Assembly (NCBI GenBank): GCA_017853555.1
Contig: JAFMJH010000011.1
Coordinates: 1 to 64,000 of the forward strand
Direction of reading: 5' to 3'
DNA length: 64,000 nucleotides
From: Steroidobacteraceae bacterium
Lineage (GTDB): Bacteria > Pseudomonadota > Gammaproteobacteria > Steroidobacterales > Steroidobacteraceae
A program made the position numbers and the translations under genes. Below, piece after piece: positions 1-8,056 of this stretch. Within the stretch, counting starts at the first letter, position 1. Each line of letters begins with the position of its first letter. Under the pieces are notes generated by a model, which was not told where the DNA came from, ran no database searches, and worked only from the letters and a program-made list of their open reading frames with translations.

Positions 1-153
1 AGCGTCAAATTGCGTCTGGGTGCGGAGAATGTTCTCGACCGTTATCCGGACAAGGCCAAGTGGCAGACGTTTCGCGGTCTGATCTATTCTCGAAACTCGC
101 CCTACAGCACGGATGGTGGCTATTACTATGCGCGTCTGGACTTCAAGTTCTGA
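1..153 (+). CDS. TonB-dependent outer-membrane receptor, C-terminal end (partial)
   Basis: The last 50 codons of a gene whose start lies outside the window. The peptide contains a GAENVLDR motif and ends in alternating aromatic and hydrophobic residues with a terminal phenylalanine (YYYARLDFKF). This is the usual last beta-strand and BAM recognition signal of TonB-dependent receptors, which import siderophores, vitamins, peptides or glycans. The substrate cannot be told from this fragment. The next gene starts 8 bp downstream on the same strand, so the two are probably co-transcribed. OmpW- or FadL-type barrels also end in Phe, but the NVLDR-type motif favours a TonB receptor. Confidence 0.8.
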   Translation, partial: SVKLRLGAENVLDRYPDKAKWQTFRGLIYSRNSPYSTDGGYYYARLDFKF

Positions 154-161
154 CCTGAGTC

Positions 162-1442
162 ATGCCTGATACGACACGGCGTGCGCTGATCGCCGGAGGT
201 TTGCTCGCAGGAGCGGCCTCCGGCGTTTCTTTTGGCGGGATGTCGCCGTTGCGTGGCGACGCGGCAAATCCCCAAGATGAGTCCTACTGGCGTGGGGTCG
301 CTGCGCAATACGACATCTCCAAGGCGTTCATCAATCTGGAGTACGGCAATTTCGGGGCGGTCGCCCGGCAAGTGATGGCGGCCTACGTCAGGCACACGGA
401 GCGGGTGAATCGGCTCGGCGCGTGGTACGCCCGACGCGAATTCGCAGGCGACGCCGCGCGCATCCGCGAACTGGTGGCGTCCGAGCTTGGCGTTCTGCCC
501 GAGGAGATCGTCTTCACGCGCGGTGCAACGGAGGCGTTGCAAGCGCTCATCGGCGGTTATCGGGCATTACGACCCGGCGATTCGGTGCTCTACGCCGATT
601 TGGATTACGACGCCATGCAAAGCGCGATGCGTTGGCTTGCACAGCGTCGAGGCGTCACCGTCGATCGTATCGACCTGCCTGAGCCGGCGACACGTGAGTC
701 GATGCTCGAGGCGTATTCGCGCGCACTGCAGGCAAACCCGAAGATCCGCTTGCTGTTGCTGACTCACCTCAGCCACCGTACCGGAATGGTGATGCCAGTG
801 GCGGAAATCGCTGCACTCGCGCGGGCGCGCAACGTCGATGTGATTCTCGACTCGGCCCATGCATGGGGACAGATTTCTTTCAACCTCGTATCGCTAGGCG
901 TGGATTTCGTAGGGCTCAATGCGCACAAGTGGATTGGTGCACCGCTCGGGGTCGGCGTGATGTGGGTCAGGCGTTCGCGAATCGGCGATATCGAAGAGTT
1001 CATGGGCGCTCACGATTTCACGGCTCACCCGGACATCCGTGATCGCGTGCACACCGGTACCAGCAACTTTGCCTCGTTGCTGGCGTTGGAGGACGCTTTG
1101 GCGTTCCACCGGGCTGTCGGTCCGCAGTCCAAAATCGGTCGACTTCGGTATCTGCGTGATCGATGGTCGGAGCCGCTGCGCCACAACGAAAACGTCGAAA
1201 TCCTGACGCCGGCCGAGCCGCAGTCGGTCGGTGGCATCACGTCGTTCAGGTTGCGAAACCATAGAGGCGAGTCCGCCAACGCGAAGCTTGCGCAAGTTTT
1301 ACTGGAGCGTCACGGCATTTTTACCGTCCATCGCGCGGGGCTGGCGCAGGGGCCGTGCGTTCGTGTCACGCCCAACGTGTTTACGAGCAGCGCCCAGATT
1401 GACGCGCTGAGCAAAGCGCTGACCGATATTTCGCGATCGTAA
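162..1442 (+). CDS. Exported class V aminotransferase-fold PLP enzyme (isopenicillin N epimerase-like)
   Basis: A 426-aa fold-type I PLP enzyme. Residues 1-26 look like a twin-arginine signal (TRRALIAGG followed by a Gly/Ala-rich hydrophobic stretch), so it is probably exported folded to the periplasm. The PLP lysine is K256 in LNAHKWIG, and D230 in ILDSAHAWGQ should pair with the pyridine nitrogen. This layout is typical of the isopenicillin N epimerase, cysteine desulfurase and EgtE-like group. The substrate is unknown; it could be an amino acid or a C-S or C-N lyase substrate. The gene lies 8 bp behind a TonB-dependent receptor gene, suggesting that the enzyme processes what the receptor imports. 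Family is secure; reaction is not. Confidence 0.85.
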   Translation: MPDTTRRALIAGGLLAGAASGVSFGGMSPLRGDAANPQDESYWRGVAAQYDISKAFINLEYGNFGAVARQVMAAYVRHTERVNRLGAWYARREFAGDAARIRELVASELGVLPEEIVFTRGATEALQALIGGYRALRPGDSVLYADLDYDAMQSAMRWLAQRRGVTVDRIDLPEPATRESMLEAYSRALQANPKIRLLLLTHLSHRTGMVMPVAEIAALARARNVDVILDSAHAWGQISFNLVSLGVDFVGLNAHKWIGAPLGVGVMWVRRSRIGDIEEFMGAHDFTAHPDIRDRVHTGTSNFASLLALEDALAFHRAVGPQSKIGRLRYLRDRWSEPLRHNENVEILTPAEPQSVGGITSFRLRNHRGESANAKLAQVLLERHGIFTVHRAGLAQGPCVRVTPNVFTSSAQIDALSKALTDISRS

Positions 1443-1520
1443 AAAATATTTCATGGTTTCGTAATTTATTGATCGCGACTTGTTAATTTTTTTGAAATCG
1501 AACGGAGCGATCGTCATCGG
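1443..1520 (+). other. AT-rich intergenic spacer before the GT4-olsF pair
   Basis: These 78 bp are much richer in A and T than the surrounding DNA, with runs such as AAAAAATATTT and TTAATTTTTTTGAAA, so this is the likely promoter region for the glycosyltransferase-OlsF pair. No convincing -35/-10 pair with normal spacing stands out. I looked for tandem Pho-box half-sites (CTGTCAT type) and did not find a clear one. Confidence 0.4.
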
Positions 1521-2570
1521 ATGCGATTGGCGCTCGTCACTGATGCTTGGGAACCACAGATCAACGGTGTGGTTCGAACGTTGCGGCATACCATCGCCGA
1601 GCTCGAGGCCGCGGGGGTGTCGGTCGTCCGAATCTCTCCCGAGCGGTTTTCCACCGTTCCCTGTCCGTCATATCCGACGATCCGGTTGGCGTTGTTTCAG
1701 GATGCGAAGGTGGCCAAGGCGCTCGATGCGGCCAAGCCGGACGCCGTTCACATCGCGACCGAGGGGCCGTTGGGTTTTGCGGCCCGCTCATGGTGCATAC
1801 GTCGGCGATTGAAGTTTACGACCTCCTATCATACGAATTTTCCGGATTATCTCCGCGCTCGCTGGCCGGTTCCGCGTAGCGTGACTTATGCGTACTTGCG
1901 CTGGTTTCATCGTCCCGCGACGCGCGTCATGGTGGCGACCCCCGCGATCAGAGGTCTGCTCGCTTCGCAGGGGTTCAAACGACTGAAGTTGTGGAGTCGC
2001 GGCGTCGACACCGAGTTGTTCCGACCTCTCGCGGCGCGGCGGTCGCAGGGCGTTCCGATTTTCGTCTATCTCGGTCGCGTCGCCGTTGAAAAAAACGTCG
2101 AGGCGTTTCTGAGTCTTGATCTGCCGGGCCGCATGGTGGTGATTGGCGACGGACCCGCATTGGAGCCCTTGCAACGCAGATTTTCAGCGGTGCAGTTCAC
2201 GGGCCACCTCGAAGGTTCTGCGCTGGTCGAGCAGCTAGGGCGCGCTGACGTGATGGTTTTTCCCAGCTTGACCGATACGTTCGGCCTGGTGCTGCTTGAG
2301 GCGATGGCCTGTGCGGTGCCGGTTGCCGCCTTTCCGGTGCCGGGACCCGTGGATGTCGTCGTCGACGGAATCACCGGAGCCCTCGACCAAGACCTGCGAT
2401 CGGCCGCGATGCGTGCGTTGTCGCTGGATCGCGACCAATGTCGACGCCACGCGGAGACACGTTCCTGGTCGGGTGCGACCCGTGAATTCTTGTCCAACTT
2501 GACGCCGGCGCGACGCGCTGCGGCACGCAGATTTCGAGGCCTGAAAAATGCTGAATACTTCGCGCGCTGA
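1521..2570 (+). CDS. GT4-family glycosyltransferase (MgtA/SqdX/Agt-like)
   Basis: A 349-aa retaining GT-B glycosyltransferase. The N-terminus (VTDAWEPQINGVVRTL) is the acceptor-side signature of the group containing mannosyltransferase MgtA, sulfoquinovosyl transferase SqdX and alphaproteobacterial diacylglycerol glycosyltransferases. The C-terminal half has the nucleotide-sugar site: VIGDGP, then FPSLTDTFGLVLLEAM with a D252-X7-E260 acidic pair, a variant of EX7E, and a final GxGxPV-like segment. No signal peptide or membrane helix is seen, so it probably works at the inner face of the cytoplasmic membrane. The end overlaps olsF by 23 bp, implying translational coupling. Donor sugar and lipid acceptor cannot be read from sequence. 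Confidence 0.85.
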   Translation: MRLALVTDAWEPQINGVVRTLRHTIAELEAAGVSVVRISPERFSTVPCPSYPTIRLALFQDAKVAKALDAAKPDAVHIATEGPLGFAARSWCIRRRLKFTTSYHTNFPDYLRARWPVPRSVTYAYLRWFHRPATRVMVATPAIRGLLASQGFKRLKLWSRGVDTELFRPLAARRSQGVPIFVYLGRVAVEKNVEAFLSLDLPGRMVVIGDGPALEPLQRRFSAVQFTGHLEGSALVEQLGRADVMVFPSLTDTFGLVLLEAMACAVPVAAFPVPGPVDVVVDGITGALDQDLRSAAMRALSLDRDQCRRHAETRSWSGATREFLSNLTPARRAAARRFRGLKNAEYFAR

Positions 2571-4371
2571 TTTGCAGCCGTCGCCATTGCTGCCGCGCCC
2601 GAAGCCGATGCCCGAGTGGCTGTGGCGTCGTATCGGGTGGATGACGGGTATTGAACGATTGGAGCGCATGTATCGCCAAATGCCTGCGGGGTTGAGCGGT
2701 GCGGAATTCGTCGATGCGGCGCTCGATACGCTCGACGTCAAATGGACATTGACGGACGTCGAATCCGGAATGATTCCGGCTTCAGGGCCACTGGTCGTAA
2801 CGGCCAATCATCCATACGGCGGCATAGATGGTCTGGCCGCGATCGCGGCGTTGGCGCGGGTCAGGCCTGATCTGAAAGTCATCGCCACGACGCAGTTGGG
2901 TCGCATCAAGGCTCTGGAGCCGTATCTGATCACGGTCGACAACTTCGGGTCGGTCGATGCCGCGAAGCGCAATCTCGGTTCGGTGCGGCGCATCTTGCGA
3001 CATGTATGGCAGGGCGGAGCATTGCTGATTTTCCCGGCGGGTGAAGTCGCGCATTTGGACATCGGCAGTCGCTGCATCGTTGATCCGCCGTGGAAGCGTT
3101 CTGCTCTGGCGTTGTTGCGCCTGGCGAAAGCGCCGGTCATGCCGCTGTATGTTCACGGCAGCAACGGCGTCGGCTTCCAGCTCGCCGGGCTGGTTCATCC
3201 GGCCCTTAGAACGCTGTTGCTCCCGCGCGAAGTGTCCAATAAGCAGGGCGCCAAATTGGATTTACGGTTGGGCGCACCGATTTCGCCTGAGCGTATCGCG
3301 GCATTCGAAAATGAAACCATTCTCGAGCGATTTCTGCGCATTCGACTTTACTCGCTTGCGGCACCGCGTCCCGTTGAAGTGAATCAACTCGACGGCCGAC
3401 GAATCGATCAACCCGTTGATGCGATCGTCGAGTCCGGTGACCCCGAGGCGCTCGCACTGGAAGTTCACAACCTGCCGGAGTCGGCTCATGTCGCGAGCCT
3501 GGGTCCGCTCAAGGTCTACGTGGTCGTCGCGCGTCAGAGTCCGCGCGTGCTGGCCGAAATCGGCCGATTGCGAGAAATCACGTTTCGCGCCGTTGGCGAG
3601 GGTACCGGTCGCGAAACGGATCTTGACCGTTTCGATCAGTATTACGAACACCTGTTTGCCTGGGATACGCGAAAAGACTGCATAGTCGGCGCGTATCGGC
3701 TCGCGCGAACCGATCTCGTCCGCAAGCGGTTCGGGCGGAACGCGCTTTATTTGTCGACCCTGTTCGACATCGGCGACGCATTCTTCAAGTTGTTGGGTCC
3801 GGCGATCGAGCTCGGCAGATCGTTCGTTCGACCCGAGTATCAGCGCGGGTTGACGCCGTTGCTCGCGCTGTGGAGCGGTATTGCAGAGTACGTGTCGCGT
3901 CATCCGCGGTACGCAAAATTGATCGGTCCGGTCAGTATCAGTGCCGATTACGATCTTGCCTCTCGCGACATGCTCGTGCGATATCTAAAATGGCATCATT
4001 TCGATCCTTTGTTGGGGGCGTTCTTGAGGTCTCGCACGCCGTTCCGGCCGGCGGGCTCGCTTGGTACCTTGAATCGCGAGCTCGCACAACTCGGGAAAAT
4101 CGAGGAGTTGGCGCAGTACTGGCCCGACGAATCGTCCGGACGGGCGCGCTCCGTACCGGTGTTGTTGCGACAATATTTGAAGCTCGGCGGCAAAGTGATC
4201 GGATTCAACGTTGATCCGACTTTCGGCAATTGTCTGGATTGTCTCACCGTAGTCGATCTGAAGCATACGCCGGACCGGGTGTTGGCGAAGTACATGAGTC
4301 CGCCGTCGCTGGCCAGATTTCGGCGATATCCGGACATGCAGAAGGTCGTCGGTGTTGGCCACTCGAGCTGA
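2548..4371 (+). CDS. olsF: Bifunctional acyltransferase, OlsF-like ornithine lipid synthase
   Basis: A 607-aa protein with two acyltransferase domains. Residues about 60-280 are PlsC-like with NHPYGGIDG (H88, D94; one residue longer than the usual HX4D box) and a later FPAGEVA block. Residues about 320-600 are a GNAT-like OlsB/hemolysin-type N-acyltransferase, with REITFRAVGEGTGRETDLDRFD and LGRSFVRPEYQRG. This order matches OlsF of Serratia, in which the C-terminal half N-acylates ornithine with a 3-hydroxy fatty acid and the N-terminal half adds the second acyl chain. The ATG follows GAGGCCTGAAAA and overlaps the upstream glycosyltransferase, so the two genes are coupled. The amino acid acylated could differ from ornithine. 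Confidence 0.8.
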   Translation: MLNTSRADLQPSPLLPRPKPMPEWLWRRIGWMTGIERLERMYRQMPAGLSGAEFVDAALDTLDVKWTLTDVESGMIPASGPLVVTANHPYGGIDGLAAIAALARVRPDLKVIATTQLGRIKALEPYLITVDNFGSVDAAKRNLGSVRRILRHVWQGGALLIFPAGEVAHLDIGSRCIVDPPWKRSALALLRLAKAPVMPLYVHGSNGVGFQLAGLVHPALRTLLLPREVSNKQGAKLDLRLGAPISPERIAAFENETILERFLRIRLYSLAAPRPVEVNQLDGRRIDQPVDAIVESGDPEALALEVHNLPESAHVASLGPLKVYVVVARQSPRVLAEIGRLREITFRAVGEGTGRETDLDRFDQYYEHLFAWDTRKDCIVGAYRLARTDLVRKRFGRNALYLSTLFDIGDAFFKLLGPAIELGRSFVRPEYQRGLTPLLALWSGIAEYVSRHPRYAKLIGPVSISADYDLASRDMLVRYLKWHHFDPLLGAFLRSRTPFRPAGSLGTLNRELAQLGKIEELAQYWPDESSGRARSVPVLLRQYLKLGGKVIGFNVDPTFGNCLDCLTVVDLKHTPDRVLAKYMSPPSLARFRRYPDMQKVVGVGHSS

Positions 4372-4408
4372 GGTTTCAGCGTTGCAGGGTTGGACTGGCC
4401 GCGACGTC

Positions 4409-5425
4409 TCAGTCGATCTGCGGCGCGTTGCGCAAGCTCGAGTCGATGGCGCGCCGCAGCAGGCGCGTGAGTTGCACCCCTTCTTCGTGCAGCACGCTGC
4501 GATGTGACGTGCCGCGGACGGCGGCGACGAACTCGCGCAACTGCGTGCGGAAGTAGTGGTTGAAATCGCGGCCGCCCATGCGTTTGGGGTCGCCGACCGG
4601 CAGTTCGGGTTCGACGACCAGACGGTCGTTCACGCGCGCATATTCGCCGTCTTCGATGCTCACCATCGCGTCGTCGAAATGCACCGTCTTGCGATCGACG
4701 ATGAACTTCTGGTTGTACGAGATGTGAACCTGGGCGAGACGACCGCCGGGGTAGCGCAGCAGGATCATGGCCTCGTCTTCGCCCGCCCAGGCGCGCTGGA
4801 ATCGCGCGGTTTCCGCGTGCACGTTGAGCGGTTGTTCGCCCGCGAACACGAGCTGCACGAAATCGAGCGCGTGCGGCGCGAACAACGACATGATGAGACC
4901 GTCCTCGCGCGAGCGGTCGCGCCACCATGGCACTTGCGGTCCGTCCCAATGCACGCACATCGACACCTCGACGGCGCGCAGTCGTCCGAAATCTTTGCGG
5001 TGATCTTGCAGCCAACGGATGGGCGCCGTGTGGCGCAACGTTTGACCCAAAGCGAGTACGCGCTCGGCACGCGTTGCGGCGATCGCCATCGCCTCGGCAT
5101 CGGCCACCGATTCGGCCATCGGCTTTTCCACCAGCACATGCTTGCCGGCCGCGAGCGCGCGGATGGCGTGCTCGGCATGCAGTGCGTTCGGGGTGCAGAG
5201 CACGATCGCGTCGACGTCGGCACGCGCGAGCACGGCGTCGAGATCGTCGTGTACCGAGGGTGCACCGAAACTTTCGGCCAACTCGACTGCACGGGCACGA
5301 TCGGCATCAACCACGCCGACCAAGTTTGCGATGTCCTTGCAGCCGTTGATGGCGGCGGCGTGTTGGCGCGCGATGCGGCCGCAGCCGACGATCGCGAAAT
5401 TCAAGGGCGTGTCGTGACGGACCAT
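4409..5425 (-). CDS. Gfo/Idh/MocA-family oxidoreductase
   Basis: A 338-aa NAD(P)-dependent dehydrogenase. The Rossmann N-terminus reads FAIVGCGRIARQHA, followed by a VDAD acidic turn and the family lysine in the VEKPMAE motif near residue 100. The C-terminal domain shows the family beta-sheet with a GGRDFNHYF segment near the active site. Such enzymes oxidise or reduce sugars, inositols or small metabolites; this one has no diagnostic substrate motif. It overlaps the 3' end of the upstream IclR-family gene by 25 bp, so both are read from one transcript. An MFS gene diverges on the other side of the regulator, suggesting a small catabolic unit. Confidence 0.88.
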   Translation of the reverse strand: MVRHDTPLNFAIVGCGRIARQHAAAINGCKDIANLVGVVDADRARAVELAESFGAPSVHDDLDAVLARADVDAIVLCTPNALHAEHAIRALAAGKHVLVEKPMAESVADAEAMAIAATRAERVLALGQTLRHTAPIRWLQDHRKDFGRLRAVEVSMCVHWDGPQVPWWRDRSREDGLIMSLFAPHALDFVQLVFAGEQPLNVHAETARFQRAWAGEDEAMILLRYPGGRLAQVHISYNQKFIVDRKTVHFDDAMVSIEDGEYARVNDRLVVEPELPVGDPKRMGGRDFNHYFRTQLREFVAAVRGTSHRSVLHEEGVQLTRLLRRAIDSSLRNAPQID

Positions 5426-6183
5426 GTCGAACCCGATTCCTCCGCTCGCTCGCGTTCCAATTCCTTCGCGTACTGCGCGATCGCCTTGCGGGCGATCGGT
5501 ACGACTTGATCTTCCTGGTCGCGCAGCTTGGAGACGTGTGCACCGATGACCAGGGCGCCGAGGCGCGCAGGTTCAGTCGTGATGGTGATCGGGAACGCGA
5601 GCATTCCCCAACCATCGGCGCGCAGGTTGTAGCCGGCGATGAAGCCTCGCGAGCGGATGGCGCGCAGGGCTTTGTCGATGTCCGTGCGGTCGGCGAACCT
5701 GCGACCGAGCGCGATGCGGCGACGTCGGCATTGGGTGATCATCGCAGTCACGTGCTCGCGCCGCCATTGCGAGGCGATGGCGAGCCCCGGCGTCGAGAGC
5801 GGGGGCGCAATGTCGCCCGGAAGGTTCGGCAGATTGTCGGTGACGTTGCCCACGAGGATCGCCGCGATGCGCACATGCACGCCCGAGGGCACCCACACGG
5901 TGACGTAGTGGCCGGTTTCGGCGTGCAACGAGTGCATCAAGCGACGCAGCGCCGGGGATCGTCCGCCGGCATCGGCCAACCGTTCGCCGAGCTCGGCGAG
6001 TCGCGGTCCGACGCTGTAGGTCGCTTGCTCCCCCGAGCGATCGACGTAACCGAGTGCGCGCAGCTTGCGCAGCAGGCGATACATGCTCGCCGCGGGAACC
6101 CCGAGTCGCGCCGCCAGTTCGTGATTGGCGAGAGGGGTTGCGGCGACGCTCAATTCTTCGAGCACCGCGAGTATGCGGCCCAC
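5401..6183 (-). CDS. IclR-family transcriptional regulator
   Basis: Residues 1-65 form a winged helix-turn-helix (ANHELAARLGVPAASMYRLLRKLRALGYV), followed by an IclR effector domain (about 80-250) that normally binds a small carboxylate or aromatic ligand. The coordinates use the GTG at 6183, but that start has no good Shine-Dalgarno sequence and clips the first helix. An in-frame CTG at 6222-6220 lies 8 nt behind a perfect GGAGG (6235-6231 on this strand) and would restore 13 residues. The gene is divergent from the MFS transporter and shares a transcript with the Gfo/Idh dehydrogenase, so it probably controls both. Confidence 0.88.
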   Translation of the reverse strand: MGRILAVLEELSVAATPLANHELAARLGVPAASMYRLLRKLRALGYVDRSGEQATYSVGPRLAELGERLADAGGRSPALRRLMHSLHAETGHYVTVWVPSGVHVRIAAILVGNVTDNLPNLPGDIAPPLSTPGLAIASQWRREHVTAMITQCRRRRIALGRRFADRTDIDKALRAIRSRGFIAGYNLRADGWGMLAFPITITTEPARLGALVIGAHVSKLRDQEDQVVPIARKAIAQYAKELERERAEESGSTWSVTTRP

Positions 6184-6330
6184 CGCGCGGGATTGATCAC
6201 CGGGGATGTCTTGGTTTCGCAGAACCGATACCTCCGCGCTCGCGCGCGACCGGCGCCATCTTGTCCGGTTGCCTCGTGCCGGTAAATACCTCGCCGTCTG
6301 TGTGGCGGCCGCGCGGTCGTGCAGCGGCGT

Positions 6331-6336
6331 TATAGA
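6331..6336 (+). promoter_or_regulatory. Candidate -10 element of the MFS gene
   Basis: TATAGA lies 26 nt before the likely ATG at 6363, in the short region shared with the divergent IclR gene. No good -35 is visible at 16-18 nt, which would fit an activator-dependent or IclR-controlled promoter. Weak call. Confidence 0.3.
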
Positions 6337-6362
6337 GTTGAGTGATCGAGTCCGGGGTGCTT

Positions 6363-7610
6363 ATGACGGGTAAGGGCGAGGGGTCGGAGTTCGGACGCGG
6401 CTGGCGCATCGTGCTGGCCGCGATGGTCGGTATCGCCTGCGGTTCTTCGCCCGTACCGTTCACCTCGATCGGACAATTGATCGGGCCGATGCACGAATCT
6501 CTCGGTTGGTCGGTCGGTCAAATCAGTCTCGCGATCACGGTCTACGGTCTTGCCGCCTCCGCGATGGCGCCCGTACTCGGATCGCTCGCCGATCGTCACG
6601 GCGTGCGTCGCGTCGCGATCTGGTCTCTGATCGCCTTCGGGCTTTCGTTCGGCGCCATCGGACTCACGCCCGCGCGCGTGGAGGCGTGGTGGCTCGCGTG
6701 GGGTCTCGCCGGACTTTTCGGCGTGGGTTCCGGCTCGCTCGTCTGGACGCGCGGCATCGGACTTTGGTTTTCGCGGCAACGCGGCACGGCACTCGGCATC
6801 GCCTTGATCGGCACGAGCTTCACCGGTGTGGCGATGCCCTTGATCGCCGGAGCGGTGATCGACGATTTCGGCTGGCGCATGTTGTTTCCGGTGCTCGCTT
6901 TGCTGCCTTTGGCGGTGGCGTTGCCGGTGGTGATGTTTTGGTTTCGCGAACCTTCGGTCGATGAACGTCCGGTCGGCGTATTCGTCGCCGGCGAAATGCA
7001 GGGCAACACGGTGGCCGAGGCGCTGCGCAGTCACCGCTTCTGGATTTTGATCGTCTCGATTTTGCTGATCGCGCTCGCCTACGGCGGCATCTTCGTGCAC
7101 ATGCAGCAGATGATCGAGCTGGCGGGCTTTTCGCGCGGTGCCTCGCGCGGCGTAGTCAGCAGCATGGCGGTGGCCATTTTGGTCGGGCGCATCGGCACGG
7201 GCTGGTTGCTCGATCGCGTTTGGGCGCCGCTCGTGACGTTGCCGGTGCTCGGCGCGCCGGCGATCGCCTGTTTGTTGCTCGCCGGAGGTCCGCCTGACAT
7301 CAGCATCGCGTATGCCTGCGCGCTCTCGATAGGCCTTGCGGCGGGCGCCGAAACCGATTTGATCGCGTATCTCGCCGCGCGCTATTTCGGCATGCGCAAC
7401 TATGGACGCATCTATGGTCTGTTGTTGCTGCCCTTCGGCGTGGCGGCCGCCATCTCGCCGGCTGCGTTCGGTCTCGCGCGTGATCTGACCGGCGACTACG
7501 ATCTCGCGTTGCACATCGCTACGGGCATGTTTTTGGCCGGTGCGGCGTTGCCGCTCGCGCTCGGGCGTTACCCGCAAGTTTTTGGGGAGAGGGCTTCCGG
7601 CCCGGAATGA
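6363..7610 (+). CDS. MFS transporter, monocarboxylate/oxalate-antiporter-like
   Basis: A 415-aa inner-membrane carrier with about 12 hydrophobic segments. After helix 2 it has the MFS loop motif GSLADRHGVRRV, a form of GxLaDrxGxkxx. The overall pattern (FTSIGQLIGPMHESLGWSVGQISLAI near helix 1) resembles carboxylate porters. ATG 6363 is preferred because GGGG lies 6 nt upstream; GTG 6342 would add seven polar residues. It diverges from the IclR-Gfo/Idh pair, so its substrate is probably the compound that pair senses and oxidises. The stop codon sits inside a hairpin that likely ends this transcript and that of ssrA. Confidence 0.87.
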   Translation: MTGKGEGSEFGRGWRIVLAAMVGIACGSSPVPFTSIGQLIGPMHESLGWSVGQISLAITVYGLAASAMAPVLGSLADRHGVRRVAIWSLIAFGLSFGAIGLTPARVEAWWLAWGLAGLFGVGSGSLVWTRGIGLWFSRQRGTALGIALIGTSFTGVAMPLIAGAVIDDFGWRMLFPVLALLPLAVALPVVMFWFREPSVDERPVGVFVAGEMQGNTVAEALRSHRFWILIVSILLIALAYGGIFVHMQQMIELAGFSRGASRGVVSSMAVAILVGRIGTGWLLDRVWAPLVTLPVLGAPAIACLLLAGGPPDISIAYACALSIGLAAGAETDLIAYLAARYFGMRNYGRIYGLLLLPFGVAAAISPAAFGLARDLTGDYDLALHIATGMFLAGAALPLALGRYPQVFGERASGPE

Positions 7611-7620
7611 ATTCCGGGCC
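7599..7620. terminator. Bidirectional hairpin between the MFS gene and ssrA
   Basis: GGCCCGGAAT-GA-ATTCCGGGCC is a perfect 10-bp inverted repeat covering the MFS stop codon, 10 bp from the 3' end of the convergent tmRNA gene. It lacks a clear T-run on either side, so it may act with Rho or mainly protect 3' ends. Confidence 0.6.
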
Positions 7621-7629
7621 TTCGGCTGA

Positions 7630-7984
7630 TGGTGGAGGCGGCGGGAATCGAACCCGCGTCCGCAAGCACTAGACTTCAGGATCTACGCGCGTAGCTCTCT
7701 CATTGGTTCTCACCTCACGCTACCCGAGGAGCAGGGAAGACGCTCGGCCAGCGACGGTGACTCTTAGCGCAGACACCCCGTCGCACGGAGCTACGCGATC
7801 CTATAAGCGCGTCCCCTGATTCGGTGTTATAGGCACCAGCCGGTCAGAGGTTAGGCGGGATTAAGCCGCCAGAGCGTAGTTGTCGTCGTTGGCAACTGTG
7901 TGTTTGCAGCAAAGTTTAGCGAGGTTCACTGCACCTCGGCACGCCCCTGAAGGTTCGCAACCCACGTCGAAGCCGGTCGCCCCC
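7630..7984 (-). ncRNA. ssrA: tmRNA (10Sa RNA)
   Basis: This strand begins GGGGGCGACCGGCTTCGACG and ends in a T-arm GGTTCGATTCCCGCC followed by GCCTCCACCA; GGGGGC and GCCUCC pair as the alanine acceptor stem, with CCA encoded. The tag reading frame lies at 7893-7861: resume codon GCC, then [10 protein letters not shown] and TAA. The tag is close to that of E. coli and ends in the ALAA degron read by ClpXP and ClpAP. tmRNA enters stalled ribosomes with SmpB, tags the nascent chain and frees the ribosome. smpB lies 1.7 kb away beyond ybiT. The downstream part has the usual paired blocks of the pseudoknot region. Confidence 0.96.
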
Positions 7985-8000
7985 TTCAAGAATCCGGCGC

Positions 8001-8006
8001 AGTATA
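8001..8006 (-). promoter_or_regulatory. Probable -10 of the ssrA promoter
   Basis: TATACT on the minus strand lies 16 nt upstream of the mature tmRNA 5' end, leaving a short precursor for RNase P. The -35 is poor (CCCTCG or the nearby CTCGAAA). The same interval must also hold the ybiT promoter on the other strand. Confidence 0.5.
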
Positions 8007-8056
8007 GCCGATCGGCGAGATTTCGAGGGTGCGAATCGGTACACTCCGCGCCCGCC

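Noticed and set aside
1443-1520. Pho box ahead of the GT4-olsF pair
   Set aside because: TTTCAT and TTTCGT occur nearby but do not form two CTGTCAT-like half-sites at 11-nt spacing.
7880-8056. Upstream extension of ybiT by 59 codons
   Set aside because: It runs through ssrA on the opposite strand and lacks similarity to the family; ATG 8057 gives the normal N-terminus.
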